Below, piece by piece: positions 24,717 through 33,606 of a DNA stretch of 64,000 bases. Below the pieces are notes generated by a model. That model saw only the letters and a list, made by a program, of their open reading frames with translations. It made no database searches and was not told the origin of the DNA. The DNA is from Pseudomonas chlororaphis (GTDB lineage: Bacteria; Pseudomonadota; Gammaproteobacteria; Pseudomonadales; Pseudomonadaceae): NCBI RefSeq assembly GCF_003731765.1, contig NZ_MOAL01000004.1, positions 1,922,001 to 1,986,000 of the forward strand. Direction: 5' to 3'. Position numbers and translations under genes: made by a program. How positions within the stretch are numbered: the first letter of the stretch is position 1; each line of letters opens with the position of its first letter.

Positions 24717-27700
24717 TCAGAACCGGTGGGCCAGCCTGAAGGAGATCGAATCCGAACGGGAGGAGTCGCCAAATGCCCGCGTGCCTTGGTAGCCGATCCC
24801 GGTACTCAGCCCGGACAGCCAGAGAAAGTCCACGCCCAGCGAAGCAGACAGGGTGTCCTGGCTCAGCCCTTCGGTGCGCAGGGAGTAGGCCAGGTCGCCG
24901 ATATCGGCGTACCCCATGCGGGCGGTGCTGTCCGTATTGAAGGTGTGGCTGTATTCCAGGCGCGAACGCAGGTTCAGGTAGGACCAGCCCAGGGGAATAC
25001 CGTACTGCCCGCGCAAGCCGGCGACACTCGATAGCAGGGACAGGCGCTGGTCGGCGTACTCCAGGTTGTCGGCCCCGGCATCGGCCTCGCTGAATGCCCG
25101 CAGCCAAGTAGTGGAGGCGTCGAGGCGAGCGTAGGGCGACAGCAGCCAATGTTGCCCGCGGGCCTCGTAACCGGAACTCAAGGAACCGAACAGTTGATCG
25201 CCCCGACGATTGCCCTGGGCGTAACGGCCGCTGTCCGTCACATAGCGATCGCTGTCGAAGCTCAGCCAGCTGTAACCGAGCAGTGCATCGAGGAACACCG
25301 GGCCAGGGTGGTAACTGCCGTACAGCGCGGCGCTGTAGGCGTCGCCGCGACTGGTGGTGCCGGATGAGCCGATGTCACTCTTGTCTTTGCCCAAGCCAAT
25401 GCCTGCGCCGACCGTCAGCGATGGAGACAGCCGATAGTCCATGCCACCGCTGATGCCGATCAGCGTATTGCTGACTTTGGCACCGCTGCGCTGGCTCTTG
25501 CCGAAGTCCACATAACCACCGGTCCAGAGCGAGAGGTCTTGGCTTGGCGCGGGGTCTGCCGCCGGGGCTGCGGCGGCGCGCTGCAGGGCCCATTGGTCAT
25601 CCTTGGCCTGCAACGCCGACAGCGAGCGGAAAATCCCCAGGCCATCGTCAGGCTGTGGCTGTGCGGACTCCGCCGGCGAGAGCGCAAAGCGCAGGTTGAA
25701 GGCGTTGCGGTGGCCATCCATGCCGTGCAACTGCTCCAGGCGGTCGTTGAAGTTGCTGATCTGGGCCTTGGCAAACTGCGCCGCGCTCTGGGCCTGGGCG
25801 TTCACCATGCCGGCCACTTCCGCGTTCTGGCTGGGGTCTTTGCGCGGGGTGATTTGAATGGTCAGGGTTGCCGTCACCGACTGGCCCTGACCGTTGATCA
25901 AGGAGTAGCGCAGGGTCAGGGTCCCGCTGGCGTTAGCCGCCGGGGTGAAGCTTAACTTCAGGCCATTGAGCCGCGCGGTGCCCATGCTCGACGGCGGCAC
26001 ATCAAGCAATGTCGCCAAGACAAAGGGCCCGCCGGTGGCACCGGCCCCCAGGTCCACATTGACGCTCTGACCGGCGCCCAGGCTGACCGTACTGTCCACC
26101 GCCTGCGGTGCGCTGCCGTTGATGACCAGGCTGTAGGCGGCACTCACCGGCACACCGTTGGCATCGGTCGCGACGATTGAAAAACTCACGTTTGCTGCGG
26201 TGGTCGGGGTGCCGGTCAGGCTTCCGGAGGTCGGGTCCAGGCTAAGGCCCGCCGGCAGTCCTGAAGCACTGAATCGATAAGGGCTCGCGCCACCAGAGGC
26301 GCTGAACACTTGGCTGTAGGCTGTGCCGACCGTCGCTGCCGGCAGTGAACCCGCGGCGGGCGACAGGCCCAGTGAGGGCGCGGTAACGCTGATACTGACG
26401 GTGGCCGGCGCGGAGGTGCCCGAGGCATTGCTGGCGCTGTAGGTGAAGCTGTCGGCCCCCGAGTAACCGGCGTTGGGGCTGTAGCGGATGCTGGTGCCGC
26501 TGGCCGTGGCCTGGCCGTGAGCGGGCGCGGAGACCACCGTGACGGCGGTCGCCGTTCCGCCTGACAGCACCAGGGTCAGCGCATTGTTCGAGGTATTGGC
26601 CGCCACCGTGGCTGACACCGCCCCGGCAACCGGCAACGGCTCAGAGATGTCCAGGGTGTAGCTGGCCGAGCCAGAGCCGCCCGCGTTATCGCTGACGCTC
26701 AGCGCCACACTGAAGTGGCCGGCTGAGGTTGCGACGCCGCTGATCAGCCCGCTCGACGGGTCAAGGTTGAGGCCGTTGGGCAGGCCCGTGGCGCTGTAGT
26801 GGTAGGGCGCAACGCCTCCGGTTGCACTGATTGATTCGTTGTAGGCCACGCCCACTTGGCCATTGGGTAATGGGCCGCTGGCCGGGCTCAGGACCAGCGC
26901 CGAGGCGGTGACCGTTATGCTGATGGTCGCGGGCGCCGAGGTGCCGGAGGCATTGGTGGCGGTGTAGCTCACGCTGTCCGCCCCGGAGAAACCAGGTGTG
27001 GGCGTATAGAGGATGGACAAGCCCGAGACCGTCGCCTGGCCATGGCTCGGGGGCGCGGCGATAGCGACTGAGTTTGCCGCACCGCCGGACAGGTTGAGGG
27101 TGATCGACTGACTGCTGCTGTTGGCGGCCACAGTCGCCGACACCGCCCCCGCAACCGGTGGCGCCGGGGCAATGGCCAAGGTGTAGCTGGCCGATCCGGT
27201 GGCGCCGTTGGCATCCGTGGCCAGGATCGACAGGTTGTAGTTGCCGGTGGCTGTCGGCGTTCCGCTCAGGGCACCGCTGGACGGGTTCACGCTGATGCCT
27301 GCTGGCAAACCGGTCACCGAATAGCTGTAGGGCGCGGTGCCCCCCGAGCTGCTGAGCGCCTGACTGTAGCTCGCACCCACTTGCCCACCCGGCAAGGCCC
27401 CGGAGGAGGGGGTGAGGACCAGGGTAGGGCGCGACACGGTGATGCTGACGGTGGCGGCAGAAGAGGTGCCTGCCCCGTTGGACGCGGTGTAGGTGAACGA
27501 GTCCGCGCCCGAGTAACCGGCGGCGGGGGTGTAGCTGATCGACGTGCCGGACGCCGTCGCGGTGCCGTGGGCCGCCGCGGAAGCGACGGCCACGGCAGTG
27601 GCTGTACCGGTGATGGCCAAGGTGATCGGGTTGTTTGAACTGTTGGCGGCCACAGTGGCCGTCGCCGCGCCGGCCACCGGGGTGACCTCGGCCACGGCCC

Positions 27701-28259
27701 CGGTGCAACTGATGGTGACCGGCCCTATATAGGTCCCGGCGACAATCTGCAGGTACAGCCCACCCGCCGCCAACTGGCTGGCCGAGACGGTCGGGGTCTG
27801 GATGCCCAAGGTTCGGGTGGAACTCCGGTAATCGGAATAAACAGTGCCCAGGTTGCGCGACCTGATGTTCACGAGGTTGGAGTTGGTCGGATTTGTTCCG
27901 GGGTCTTGCCCGTTGTCCTCGTAGGAAAAACTGATGCTTTCACCCGCCGCAAAGTCCGTACTCGCAAACCTGACGACATACGAGGTGGTGCCACTGGTCG
28001 AATTGAGGGTTGAGCACGCGGTCGATAACGCATGAGCCGCACCGGCATTCAGCATAAGCAACAAAGCCAGGACCGACCGCCACGGCCATCCTCCGTACTT
28101 GCTGCTCACGCCCAGGGTTGGTTTGCCGCTGAAAGAAAATGAAAAACTCAAGATGAATTCCACAATGCCGGGTTGCCAGGCGCCCCTTTGAACAGCTTCG
28201 AACGAAGCCAAAAACGCCTTTTTTGCCGAGTCAGGGTTGAAAACGAGGGTCCGGAGCAT
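24717..28259 (-). CDS. Large autotransporter with tandem Ig-like repeats
   Basis: The open frame has 1180 residues. A hydrophobic signal segment lies at about 59-78 (RSVLALLLMLNAGAAHA), preceded by an unusually long N-terminal region; a GTG at 28109 would give a normal 27-residue signal peptide, so the start is uncertain. Residues about 195-715 are three tandem units of about 175 residues, each pairing a cadherin-like module (YTPAAGYSGADSFTYTASN type) with a putative-Ig module (GLPAGISVNPSSGALSGTP type). A linker then leads to a C-terminal beta-barrel (about 905-1180, from LSLWTGGYVDFGKS) ending in AHRF. It is probably a surface adhesin. Confidence 0.85.
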   Translation of the reverse strand: MLRTLVFNPDSAKKAFLASFEAVQRGAWQPGIVEFILSFSFSFSGKPTLGVSSKYGGWPWRSVLALLLMLNAGAAHALSTACSTLNSTSGTTSYVVRFASTDFAAGESISFSYEDNGQDPGTNPTNSNLVNIRSRNLGTVYSDYRSSTRTLGIQTPTVSASQLAAGGLYLQIVAGTYIGPVTISCTGAVAEVTPVAGAATATVAANSSNNPITLAITGTATAVAVASAAAHGTATASGTSISYTPAAGYSGADSFTYTASNGAGTSSAATVSITVSRPTLVLTPSSGALPGGQVGASYSQALSSSGGTAPYSYSVTGLPAGISVNPSSGALSGTPTATGNYNLSILATDANGATGSASYTLAIAPAPPVAGAVSATVAANSSSQSITLNLSGGAANSVAIAAPPSHGQATVSGLSILYTPTPGFSGADSVSYTATNASGTSAPATISITVTASALVLSPASGPLPNGQVGVAYNESISATGGVAPYHYSATGLPNGLNLDPSSGLISGVATSAGHFSVALSVSDNAGGSGSASYTLDISEPLPVAGAVSATVAANTSNNALTLVLSGGTATAVTVVSAPAHGQATASGTSIRYSPNAGYSGADSFTYSASNASGTSAPATVSISVTAPSLGLSPAAGSLPAATVGTAYSQVFSASGGASPYRFSASGLPAGLSLDPTSGSLTGTPTTAANVSFSIVATDANGVPVSAAYSLVINGSAPQAVDSTVSLGAGQSVNVDLGAGATGGPFVLATLLDVPPSSMGTARLNGLKLSFTPAANASGTLTLRYSLINGQGQSVTATLTIQITPRKDPSQNAEVAGMVNAQAQSAAQFAKAQISNFNDRLEQLHGMDGHRNAFNLRFALSPAESAQPQPDDGLGIFRSLSALQAKDDQWALQRAAAAPAADPAPSQDLSLWTGGYVDFGKSQRSGAKVSNTLIGISGGMDYRLSPSLTVGAGIGLGKDKSDIGSSGTTSRGDAYSAALYGSYHPGPVFLDALLGYSWLSFDSDRYVTDSGRYAQGNRRGDQLFGSLSSGYEARGQHWLLSPYARLDASTTWLRAFSEADAGADNLEYADQRLSLLSSVAGLRGQYGIPLGWSYLNLRSRLEYSHTFNTDSTARMGYADIGDLAYSLRTEGLSQDTLSASLGVDFLWLSGLSTGIGYQGTRAFGDSSRSDSISFRLAHRF
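26113..27690 (-). repeat. Three tandem Ig-module repeats inside the autotransporter
   Basis: Three units of about 525 bp encode closely similar module pairs, each opening with a VAGA-x-x-ATVAAN-type sequence. Approximate positions are 27160-27690, 26637-27160 and 26113-26637. High similarity suggests recent duplication or gene conversion and possible copy-number variation between strains. Confidence 0.75.
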
Positions 28260-28380
28260 GACCGGAAAGTGATGGCATTATGCCTGTTCTTGTGGGCGTG
28301 ATGCACCTGTCTGAGGGGATGTCATTGAGACGGTGTGAAGGGGGCTGAACGGTGTATTCAGAAAAAGTTTTTTATGAAAA

Positions 28381-28413
28381 AAAGCTCCACCCGATTTATG
28401 AGATGGAGCTTTT
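28381..28413. terminator. Bidirectional intrinsic terminator
   Basis: AAAGCTCCA and TGGAGCTTTT form the stem around a 14-base loop, with A- and T-runs on the two sides. It ends the leftward transketolase operon; transcription towards it from the left is not apparent. Confidence 0.75.
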
Positions 28414-28459
28414 CTGTGGTTCAGGCTCGATGCCTTTGGGTAATGCTAGGCGAGGCCGG

Positions 28460-29482
28460 TCAGAGCCAGGCTTTGATCTGGGCACAGACCATCGACGTGG
28501 AGATGCCGTAGCGATCATGCAGCGTGGGTAATGCGCCGGCATCGAGGAAGGCATCGGGCAAGGCGATCTGCCTGAAGGTGGGCGTTACGCCGTTGCGCAG
28601 CAATACCGTCGCAACCGCCTCACCCAGCCCCCCGATCACCGAACTGTTTTCTGCAGTCACCACCAGCCGGCCGGGCTTCCTGGCTTCCGCCAGGATGCTT
28701 TGCTCATCCAGTGGCTTGATTGTCGGCACGTGCAGCACGGCGACATCGATACCGTCTGCCTGCAATTGCTTGGCCGCTTCCAGGGCGCGCATCGTCATTA
28801 AGCCGGTGGCGATGATCAACACATCGTTGCCAGTGCGCAGCGTCTTGGCCTTGCCAATCTCGAATTGATAGCCGTACTCGTCCAGTACCAGGGGGACATT
28901 GCCGCGCAACAAACGCATGTACACCGGACCTTGGTGCGCCGCGATGGCGGGCACGGCCTGTTCGATTTCCAGGGCGTCGCATGGGTCGACAATCATCAGG
29001 TTGGGCATGGCGCGGAAGATCGCCAGATCATCTGTGGCCTGGTGGCTTGGGCCATAGCCGGTGGTGAGGCCCGGCAAGCCGCAAACGATTTTGACGTTGA
29101 GGTTTTCCTCGGCAATGGCCATGCAGATAAAGTCATAGGCGCGACGAGAAGCAAACACGGCATAAGTGGTGGCGAAAGGAACAAAGCCTTCACGGGCCAT
29201 TCCCGCGGCCGCGCTCATCAGCAGTTGCTCTGCCATGCCCATTTGATAAAAGCGATCGGGATGAGCCTTCGCGAAAATGTGCAGGTCGGTGTATTTGGAC
29301 AGGTCGGCGGACAGGCCTACGATGTCTGGACGTTGTTCCGCCAGGGCCGCCAGGGCGTGCCCAAAGGGCGCGGATTTCGTGGCTTGGCCTTCAGCGGCAA
29401 TCGACGCAATCATGGCCGAGGTGGTCAGGCGCTTTTTAGCCGGTTCGCCCGTTGAAGTCGGAGTGTCAGCGGCGTTGCTCAT
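28460..29482 (-). CDS. Transketolase, C-terminal subunit of a split enzyme
   Basis: This 340-residue protein corresponds to the pyrimidine-binding and C-terminal domains of transketolase (FYQMGMAEQLLMSAAAGMA with the catalytic Glu, TTYAVFASRRAYDFI, YGPSHQATDDLAIFR, VVTAENSSVIGGLGEAVA). It needs the N-terminal subunit encoded just upstream to form the thiamine-diphosphate site; the two genes overlap by four bases. Split transketolases are common in catabolic clusters and often act on special donor or acceptor pairs. Within this cluster a role in C2 or C1 transfer for breakdown products is possible but not shown. Confidence 0.9.
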   Translation of the reverse strand: MSNAADTPTSTGEPAKKRLTTSAMIASIAAEGQATKSAPFGHALAALAEQRPDIVGLSADLSKYTDLHIFAKAHPDRFYQMGMAEQLLMSAAAGMAREGFVPFATTYAVFASRRAYDFICMAIAEENLNVKIVCGLPGLTTGYGPSHQATDDLAIFRAMPNLMIVDPCDALEIEQAVPAIAAHQGPVYMRLLRGNVPLVLDEYGYQFEIGKAKTLRTGNDVLIIATGLMTMRALEAAKQLQADGIDVAVLHVPTIKPLDEQSILAEARKPGRLVVTAENSSVIGGLGEAVATVLLRNGVTPTFRQIALPDAFLDAGALPTLHDRYGISTSMVCAQIKAWL

Positions 29483-30327
29483 TGGTTGTTTCCTTCTTCA
29501 AGGTTGTTCAGTGCCTGATCCCATTCGTGTTCTTCCACGCGGATAAAATGCGTTTTCTCCCGAGTTTCCAGGAAGGGCACGCCTTTGCCCATTTTGGTAT
29601 CGCAAATGATCACCCGGGGTTGCTGGCCGGGATGATTGCGTGCGGCGTCGAATGCGGTGACCAGCGCGTCCAGGTCGTTGCCATCCACACGCTGCGTGAA
29701 CCAGCCAAACGCTTGCCAGCGATCGACGATGGGCTCGAACGACAGGATTTCACTGGAGTGGCCGTCGGCCTGCTGGTTGTTGACGTCGACAATGGCGATC
29801 AGGTTGTCCAGCTTCCAATGGGAGGCTGACATCACGGCTTCCCAGGTCGAACCCTCGTTCAGTTCGCCGTCCGACAGTAGGTTGTAGACGAAGGAGGGCG
29901 AGGCTTTGCGCTTCAGACCCAGGCACGCGCCGACGGCAATGCCCAACCCCTGGCCGAGCGAGCCGCCGGTGATTTCCATGCCCGGGGTGTAGGCCGCCAT
30001 GCCTGACATCGGCAAGCGGCTGTCGTCCGCGCCGTAGGTTTCCAGTTCATCCAGCGGAATGATCTCGGCTTCGATCAGGGCGGCGTACAGTGCGATCGCG
30101 TAATGGCCGATGGACAGGTAAAAACGATCACGCTGTTCCCATTCAGGGTCTTCGGGCCGATAGCTCAGCCCATGGAAATACGCCACGGCCAGCAGGTCAG
30201 CGGCCCCGAGTGCCTGGCCGACATAGCCCTGGCCCTGAACCTGGCCCATGCGCAAGGCGTGGCGGCGGATGTTGTGAGCGCGCTGTGCCAGGGTTTTGGC
30301 TGAAGCGGATGAGGGTTTAGTCGTCAT
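29479..30327 (-). CDS. Transketolase, N-terminal (ThDP-binding) subunit
   Basis: This 282-residue subunit has the GHYAIALYAAL region, the GSLGQGLGIAVGA motif and the ThDP/Mg motif LLSDGELNEGSTWEA followed by NLIAIVDVNNQQADG. The ATG follows GGAG. It lies 18 bases after the MFS transporter gene and overlaps the C-terminal subunit gene. Its length fits the N-terminal half of a split transketolase. Confidence 0.9.
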   Translation of the reverse strand: MTTKPSSASAKTLAQRAHNIRRHALRMGQVQGQGYVGQALGAADLLAVAYFHGLSYRPEDPEWEQRDRFYLSIGHYAIALYAALIEAEIIPLDELETYGADDSRLPMSGMAAYTPGMEITGGSLGQGLGIAVGACLGLKRKASPSFVYNLLSDGELNEGSTWEAVMSASHWKLDNLIAIVDVNNQQADGHSSEILSFEPIVDRWQAFGWFTQRVDGNDLDALVTAFDAARNHPGQQPRVIICDTKMGKGVPFLETREKTHFIRVEEHEWDQALNNLEEGNNQ

Positions 30328-30345
30328 GCTGAAAACTCCTATAAA

Positions 30346-31644
30346 TCAACGATTGACCAGGGCCGCGGGAATGCGCAGTACCAGCAAGGCGCCGCCAATC
30401 AGCACGGCGGTGATCAAATACATGCCGATCGCGCTGGAACCGGTTTGCGTGGTGATCCAGCCAATCAGGTAGGGCGAGCAGAAGCCGGCGAGGTTGGCGA
30501 AACTGTTGACTGCCGCGATGCCTGCGGCGGCGGAAACACCTCCCAGCAGGGTGGTAGGCAGCATCCAGAACATGGAAGAGGCAGACAGGATGCCGGACGC
30601 CGCCAGGCACAGACTCAGGATGGACAGCACCACATTGCCCCCGAGCAGCGCGGCCAAGGTCAAACCCAAGGCGCCGGCAATCATCGGGCCGATCAGATGC
30701 CAGCGCCGTTCACGGTGTTTGTCACCGCTGCGCCCCACCAGCAGCATCGCCGCAATGGCACAGAGGTAGGGCAGGCTGGTGAGGAACCCGATGTGCAGCG
30801 GATCGGAGACGCCGGCGTTGCGCACCAGGGTCGGTAGCCAAAAGGTGATGGCGTACTGGCCCATGACCACACAGAAGTAAATCGAGGCCAGCAGCCAAAG
30901 ACGGCGGTCACGAATGAACTCCCCCACAGAGGCATGGGTGACTTTCTGTTGGTTGTCCTCGGCCAGCTCTTTGGCGATGAGCGCTTTTTCATCGTCGTCC
31001 AGCCAAGTGGCTTGATGCACACCGTCCTTCAGGTAGCTCAACACCAGCAGCCCGACCACGACCGTTGGTATCGCTTCCAGGACAAACATCCACTGCCAGC
31101 CGGCCCAGCCGTGTACCCCAGCAAAGTGAGTCATGATCCAGCCGGACAGCGGGCCGCCGACCATGCCCGACAGCGGGATGGCGATAAACCACAGCACCGT
31201 CATGCGGGCGCGTCGGTAGGAAGGGAACCAGTAGGTCAGATACAGCAACAGGCCAGGTGCCAGACCGGCTTCGGCGATGCCGAGCAGAAAACGCAGCACG
31301 TAAAACTGCCAGGCGGTTTCGACAAAGGCGAACAGCGCGGAAATGATGCCCCAGGTGATCATGATGCGCGCGATCCAGACCCGCGCACCGACCTTGTGCA
31401 GGATGATGTTGCTCGGCACTTCGCACAGGAAATAGCCGATAAAGAACATGCCGGCACCCAGTCCGTAGACCGTTTCGCTGAGTGCCAAGTCGTTCATCAT
31501 TTGCAGCTTGGCAAAACCGACGTTAACCCGGTCTAGATAAGCGCACAGGTAGCACAGCATCAAGAAAGGCATCAGGCGCCAGGCGGTTTTACGGTAGGCA
31601 TTGGAGCGCACGGTCGAAACCGCTTCGAGTGACAGGGTTGTCAT
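30346..31644 (-). CDS. MFS transporter, anion:cation symporter type
   Basis: This 432-residue protein has 12 predicted helices and the ACS-family signature: YLCAYLDRVNVGFAKLQM in helix 1 and a LGIAEAGLAPGLLLYLTYWF stretch. Members import organic anions such as tartrate, phthalate, hydroxyphenylacetate and sugar acids. The ATG at 31644 fits the family start; an in-frame codon at 31743 would add an unrelated Gly-rich tail. In this operon it probably imports the substrate of the Rieske/SDR pathway. Confidence 0.9.
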   Translation of the reverse strand: MTTLSLEAVSTVRSNAYRKTAWRLMPFLMLCYLCAYLDRVNVGFAKLQMMNDLALSETVYGLGAGMFFIGYFLCEVPSNIILHKVGARVWIARIMITWGIISALFAFVETAWQFYVLRFLLGIAEAGLAPGLLLYLTYWFPSYRRARMTVLWFIAIPLSGMVGGPLSGWIMTHFAGVHGWAGWQWMFVLEAIPTVVVGLLVLSYLKDGVHQATWLDDDEKALIAKELAEDNQQKVTHASVGEFIRDRRLWLLASIYFCVVMGQYAITFWLPTLVRNAGVSDPLHIGFLTSLPYLCAIAAMLLVGRSGDKHRERRWHLIGPMIAGALGLTLAALLGGNVVLSILSLCLAASGILSASSMFWMLPTTLLGGVSAAAGIAAVNSFANLAGFCSPYLIGWITTQTGSSAIGMYLITAVLIGGALLVLRIPAALVNR

Positions 31645-31742
31645 GATGGTCTGATCTCTTGTTTTTATTGACCGCCAGGCCCGTAGGCCTGGCTGCGTCG
31701 TCGATCCAGATCCGCACGGGCCGTGGGGCCCGCCAGGTGTCA

Positions 31743-32492
31743 TCAGTGAATCAGCATGCCGCCGTTCACATCCAGCGTGATGCCGGTGAGGTAGGACGAT
31801 AAGTCGCTGGCCAGGAACAACGCAGCATTCGCCACATCCTGGGCTTCACCCAGGCGCCCCAGGGGGATGCCATCGATGATCGCGTGGCGGCGCTCGTCCT
31901 GCATCAGGCCGCCGGTGATGTCGGTGTGAATCAAGCCCGGTGCGATGGAGTTGACGCGAACCTTGTCCGGCCCCAGCTCCCGGGCCATGGCTTTGGCCAA
32001 GCCCAATACGCCCGCCTTGGCAGCGCTGTAATGTGGGCCGCCAAAAATGCCGCCGCCCCGTTGGGCGGAAACCGAGGACATGCACACGATGCTGCCGCAG
32101 GTTTGTTGGCGCATGAGCGGGATCACCGCCTGCGACATCAGCAAGGTGCCACGCAGACTGACGTCCAGCACTTTGTCGTAGTCGGAAGGCCGGATATCCA
32201 GGGTCTTGAGCGGTTGGGTAATACCGGCATTGTTGACCAGAACATCAATGCGGCCGTAGTGCTGGATGATGTGGGCGACGGCGCGCTGTACCTGCGCTTC
32301 GTCCGCGACGTTGGCCGCCAGGCCCAGATGGCCCTCGCCCAGGGACGCGGCGGCATCACGTGCGGCGGCCTCGTCCAGATCCAGGATGACGACACGAGCA
32401 CCGTGTTGCGCGAAGGTGGTGGCGGTAGCCCGGCCAATGCCGCGAGCGGATGCGGCGCCGGTGATGATGGCGACTTTGCCTTGAAGAAGCAT
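31743..32492 (-). CDS. Short-chain dehydrogenase/reductase
   Basis: This 249-residue SDR has the cofactor motif TGAASARGIG, an acidic residue after strand 2 (VVILDLDE) that favours NAD, the NNAG motif (VLVNNAGITQ), the catalytic Ser and the Y-x-x-x-K motif in HYSAAKAGVLG. It probably oxidises an alcohol intermediate. It is first in the operon with the MFS transporter and the split transketolase. A palindrome in front of it (32596-32616) may bind the divergent LysR regulator. Confidence 0.9.
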   Translation of the reverse strand: MLLQGKVAIITGAASARGIGRATATTFAQHGARVVILDLDEAAARDAAASLGEGHLGLAANVADEAQVQRAVAHIIQHYGRIDVLVNNAGITQPLKTLDIRPSDYDKVLDVSLRGTLLMSQAVIPLMRQQTCGSIVCMSSVSAQRGGGIFGGPHYSAAKAGVLGLAKAMARELGPDKVRVNSIAPGLIHTDITGGLMQDERRHAIIDGIPLGRLGEAQDVANAALFLASDLSSYLTGITLDVNGGMLIH

Positions 32493-32595
32493 GGAAGGAG
32501 CACCTCAGATTGTTTTTATTGGTTCGACTCGTTACGAATCGATGGCTCAGCTTGTCTTCCGGGCCCACCTTGAGCAATGACGTGGGTTTCATTGG

Positions 32596-32616
32596 GTGCT
32601 GAAAAAAATTCAGCAC
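32596..32616. promoter_or_regulatory. Palindromic operator between SDR and LysR genes
   Basis: GTGCTGAA-N5-TTCAGCAC is a perfect 8-bp inverted repeat midway between the divergent SDR and LysR genes. A related but shorter palindrome lies before the reductase operon (35718-35736), as expected for one regulator acting at both places. Confidence 0.55.
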
Positions 32617-32691
32617 TCGCCATGTCTTTGCTCGAATGCTTGAATAGCCAGATGCCCGGCCCATGCCACTTGCAGCGGAGTCACTGTCATC

Positions 32692-33606
32692 ATGCGTTAT
32701 TCCAGCGATGCTCCTGCGTTACTGCCTCCCCTGAAAGCTATTCAGGCCTTTGAACAGACAGCACGCTTTGGCAATGTCGCTCGGGCGGCCGAATTGCTCG
32801 ACCTGACCCCCTCGGCGGTCAGCCATCAGTTGGCCAAACTGGAAGCGATGATCGGCCGGCAGCTGTTTTTCAGAACCGCCCGCGGCGTGACACTGACACC
32901 GGTAGGTGAGCAGTACCTCAAGGAGGTTTCGGGCATCCTGCACAGCCTGGCCGTAGCGACTGAACGCGCCACCAGTGACGTCAGCCTGGATTGTCTGCGC
33001 CTGCATTCATCACCCAGTTTTGGGCTGCTGTGGCTGATGCCACGCCTGGAACAGTTTCGCCTGACGCACCCCGATATTCAGCTCAATCTGTCGTGCTCCT
33101 ATGAGTCGTTGCACTTCAGCCGAGACAAGATTGATGTCGACATCCGCCATGGCATGCCCAACTGGCCCAGTTACGAAGTGCGGACCATAGGCGATGAAAA
33201 CATTGCGGTGATGGCCTCGCCCAAACTATTGGAAAAGCGCCCGATCGGGGGGATTGCGGACTTGCTGGACAGCAATCTGATTCTGTCGGAAGCGACATTG
33301 GTCAAGTGGCCGCAGTTGTTTGCCCAGCACGGTATGTCACGCCCGGAAAAACCCTACACCCTCAGCTTTGACCGCTCGTACATGACGCTGGAGGCCGCCA
33401 GCCACGGGCTCGGTTTCGCGCTTGAAAGCACGCTGCTGGCGCAAGACTATCTGGCGCGGGGGGCGTTGGTGGAAGTGCTGCCGCACTTGAGCGCCGCCAT
33501 CACCGCCCACCACTTGGTATTCCCCCGGGCCCACTCCAACTTTCCACGGGTCAGGCGATTTCTGGAGTGGATGCAGAAAGAGTTGGGGCATGATTTTGCT
33601 TATTAG
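32692..33606 (+). CDS. LysR family regulator, GcvA-like
   Basis: This 304-residue regulator has a helix-turn-helix at about 12-70 (LKAIQAFEQTARFGNVARAAE, TPSAVSHQLAKLEAMIGRQLF) and an effector domain typical of the GcvA subgroup (VDVDIRHGMPNWPSYE). It is divergent from the SDR operon and its stop overlaps that of the convergent oxygenase gene by three bases. It probably controls both flanking catabolic operons. Confidence 0.9.
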   Translation: MRYSSDAPALLPPLKAIQAFEQTARFGNVARAAELLDLTPSAVSHQLAKLEAMIGRQLFFRTARGVTLTPVGEQYLKEVSGILHSLAVATERATSDVSLDCLRLHSSPSFGLLWLMPRLEQFRLTHPDIQLNLSCSYESLHFSRDKIDVDIRHGMPNWPSYEVRTIGDENIAVMASPKLLEKRPIGGIADLLDSNLILSEATLVKWPQLFAQHGMSRPEKPYTLSFDRSYMTLEAASHGLGFALESTLLAQDYLARGALVEVLPHLSAAITAHHLVFPRAHSNFPRVRRFLEWMQKELGHDFAY

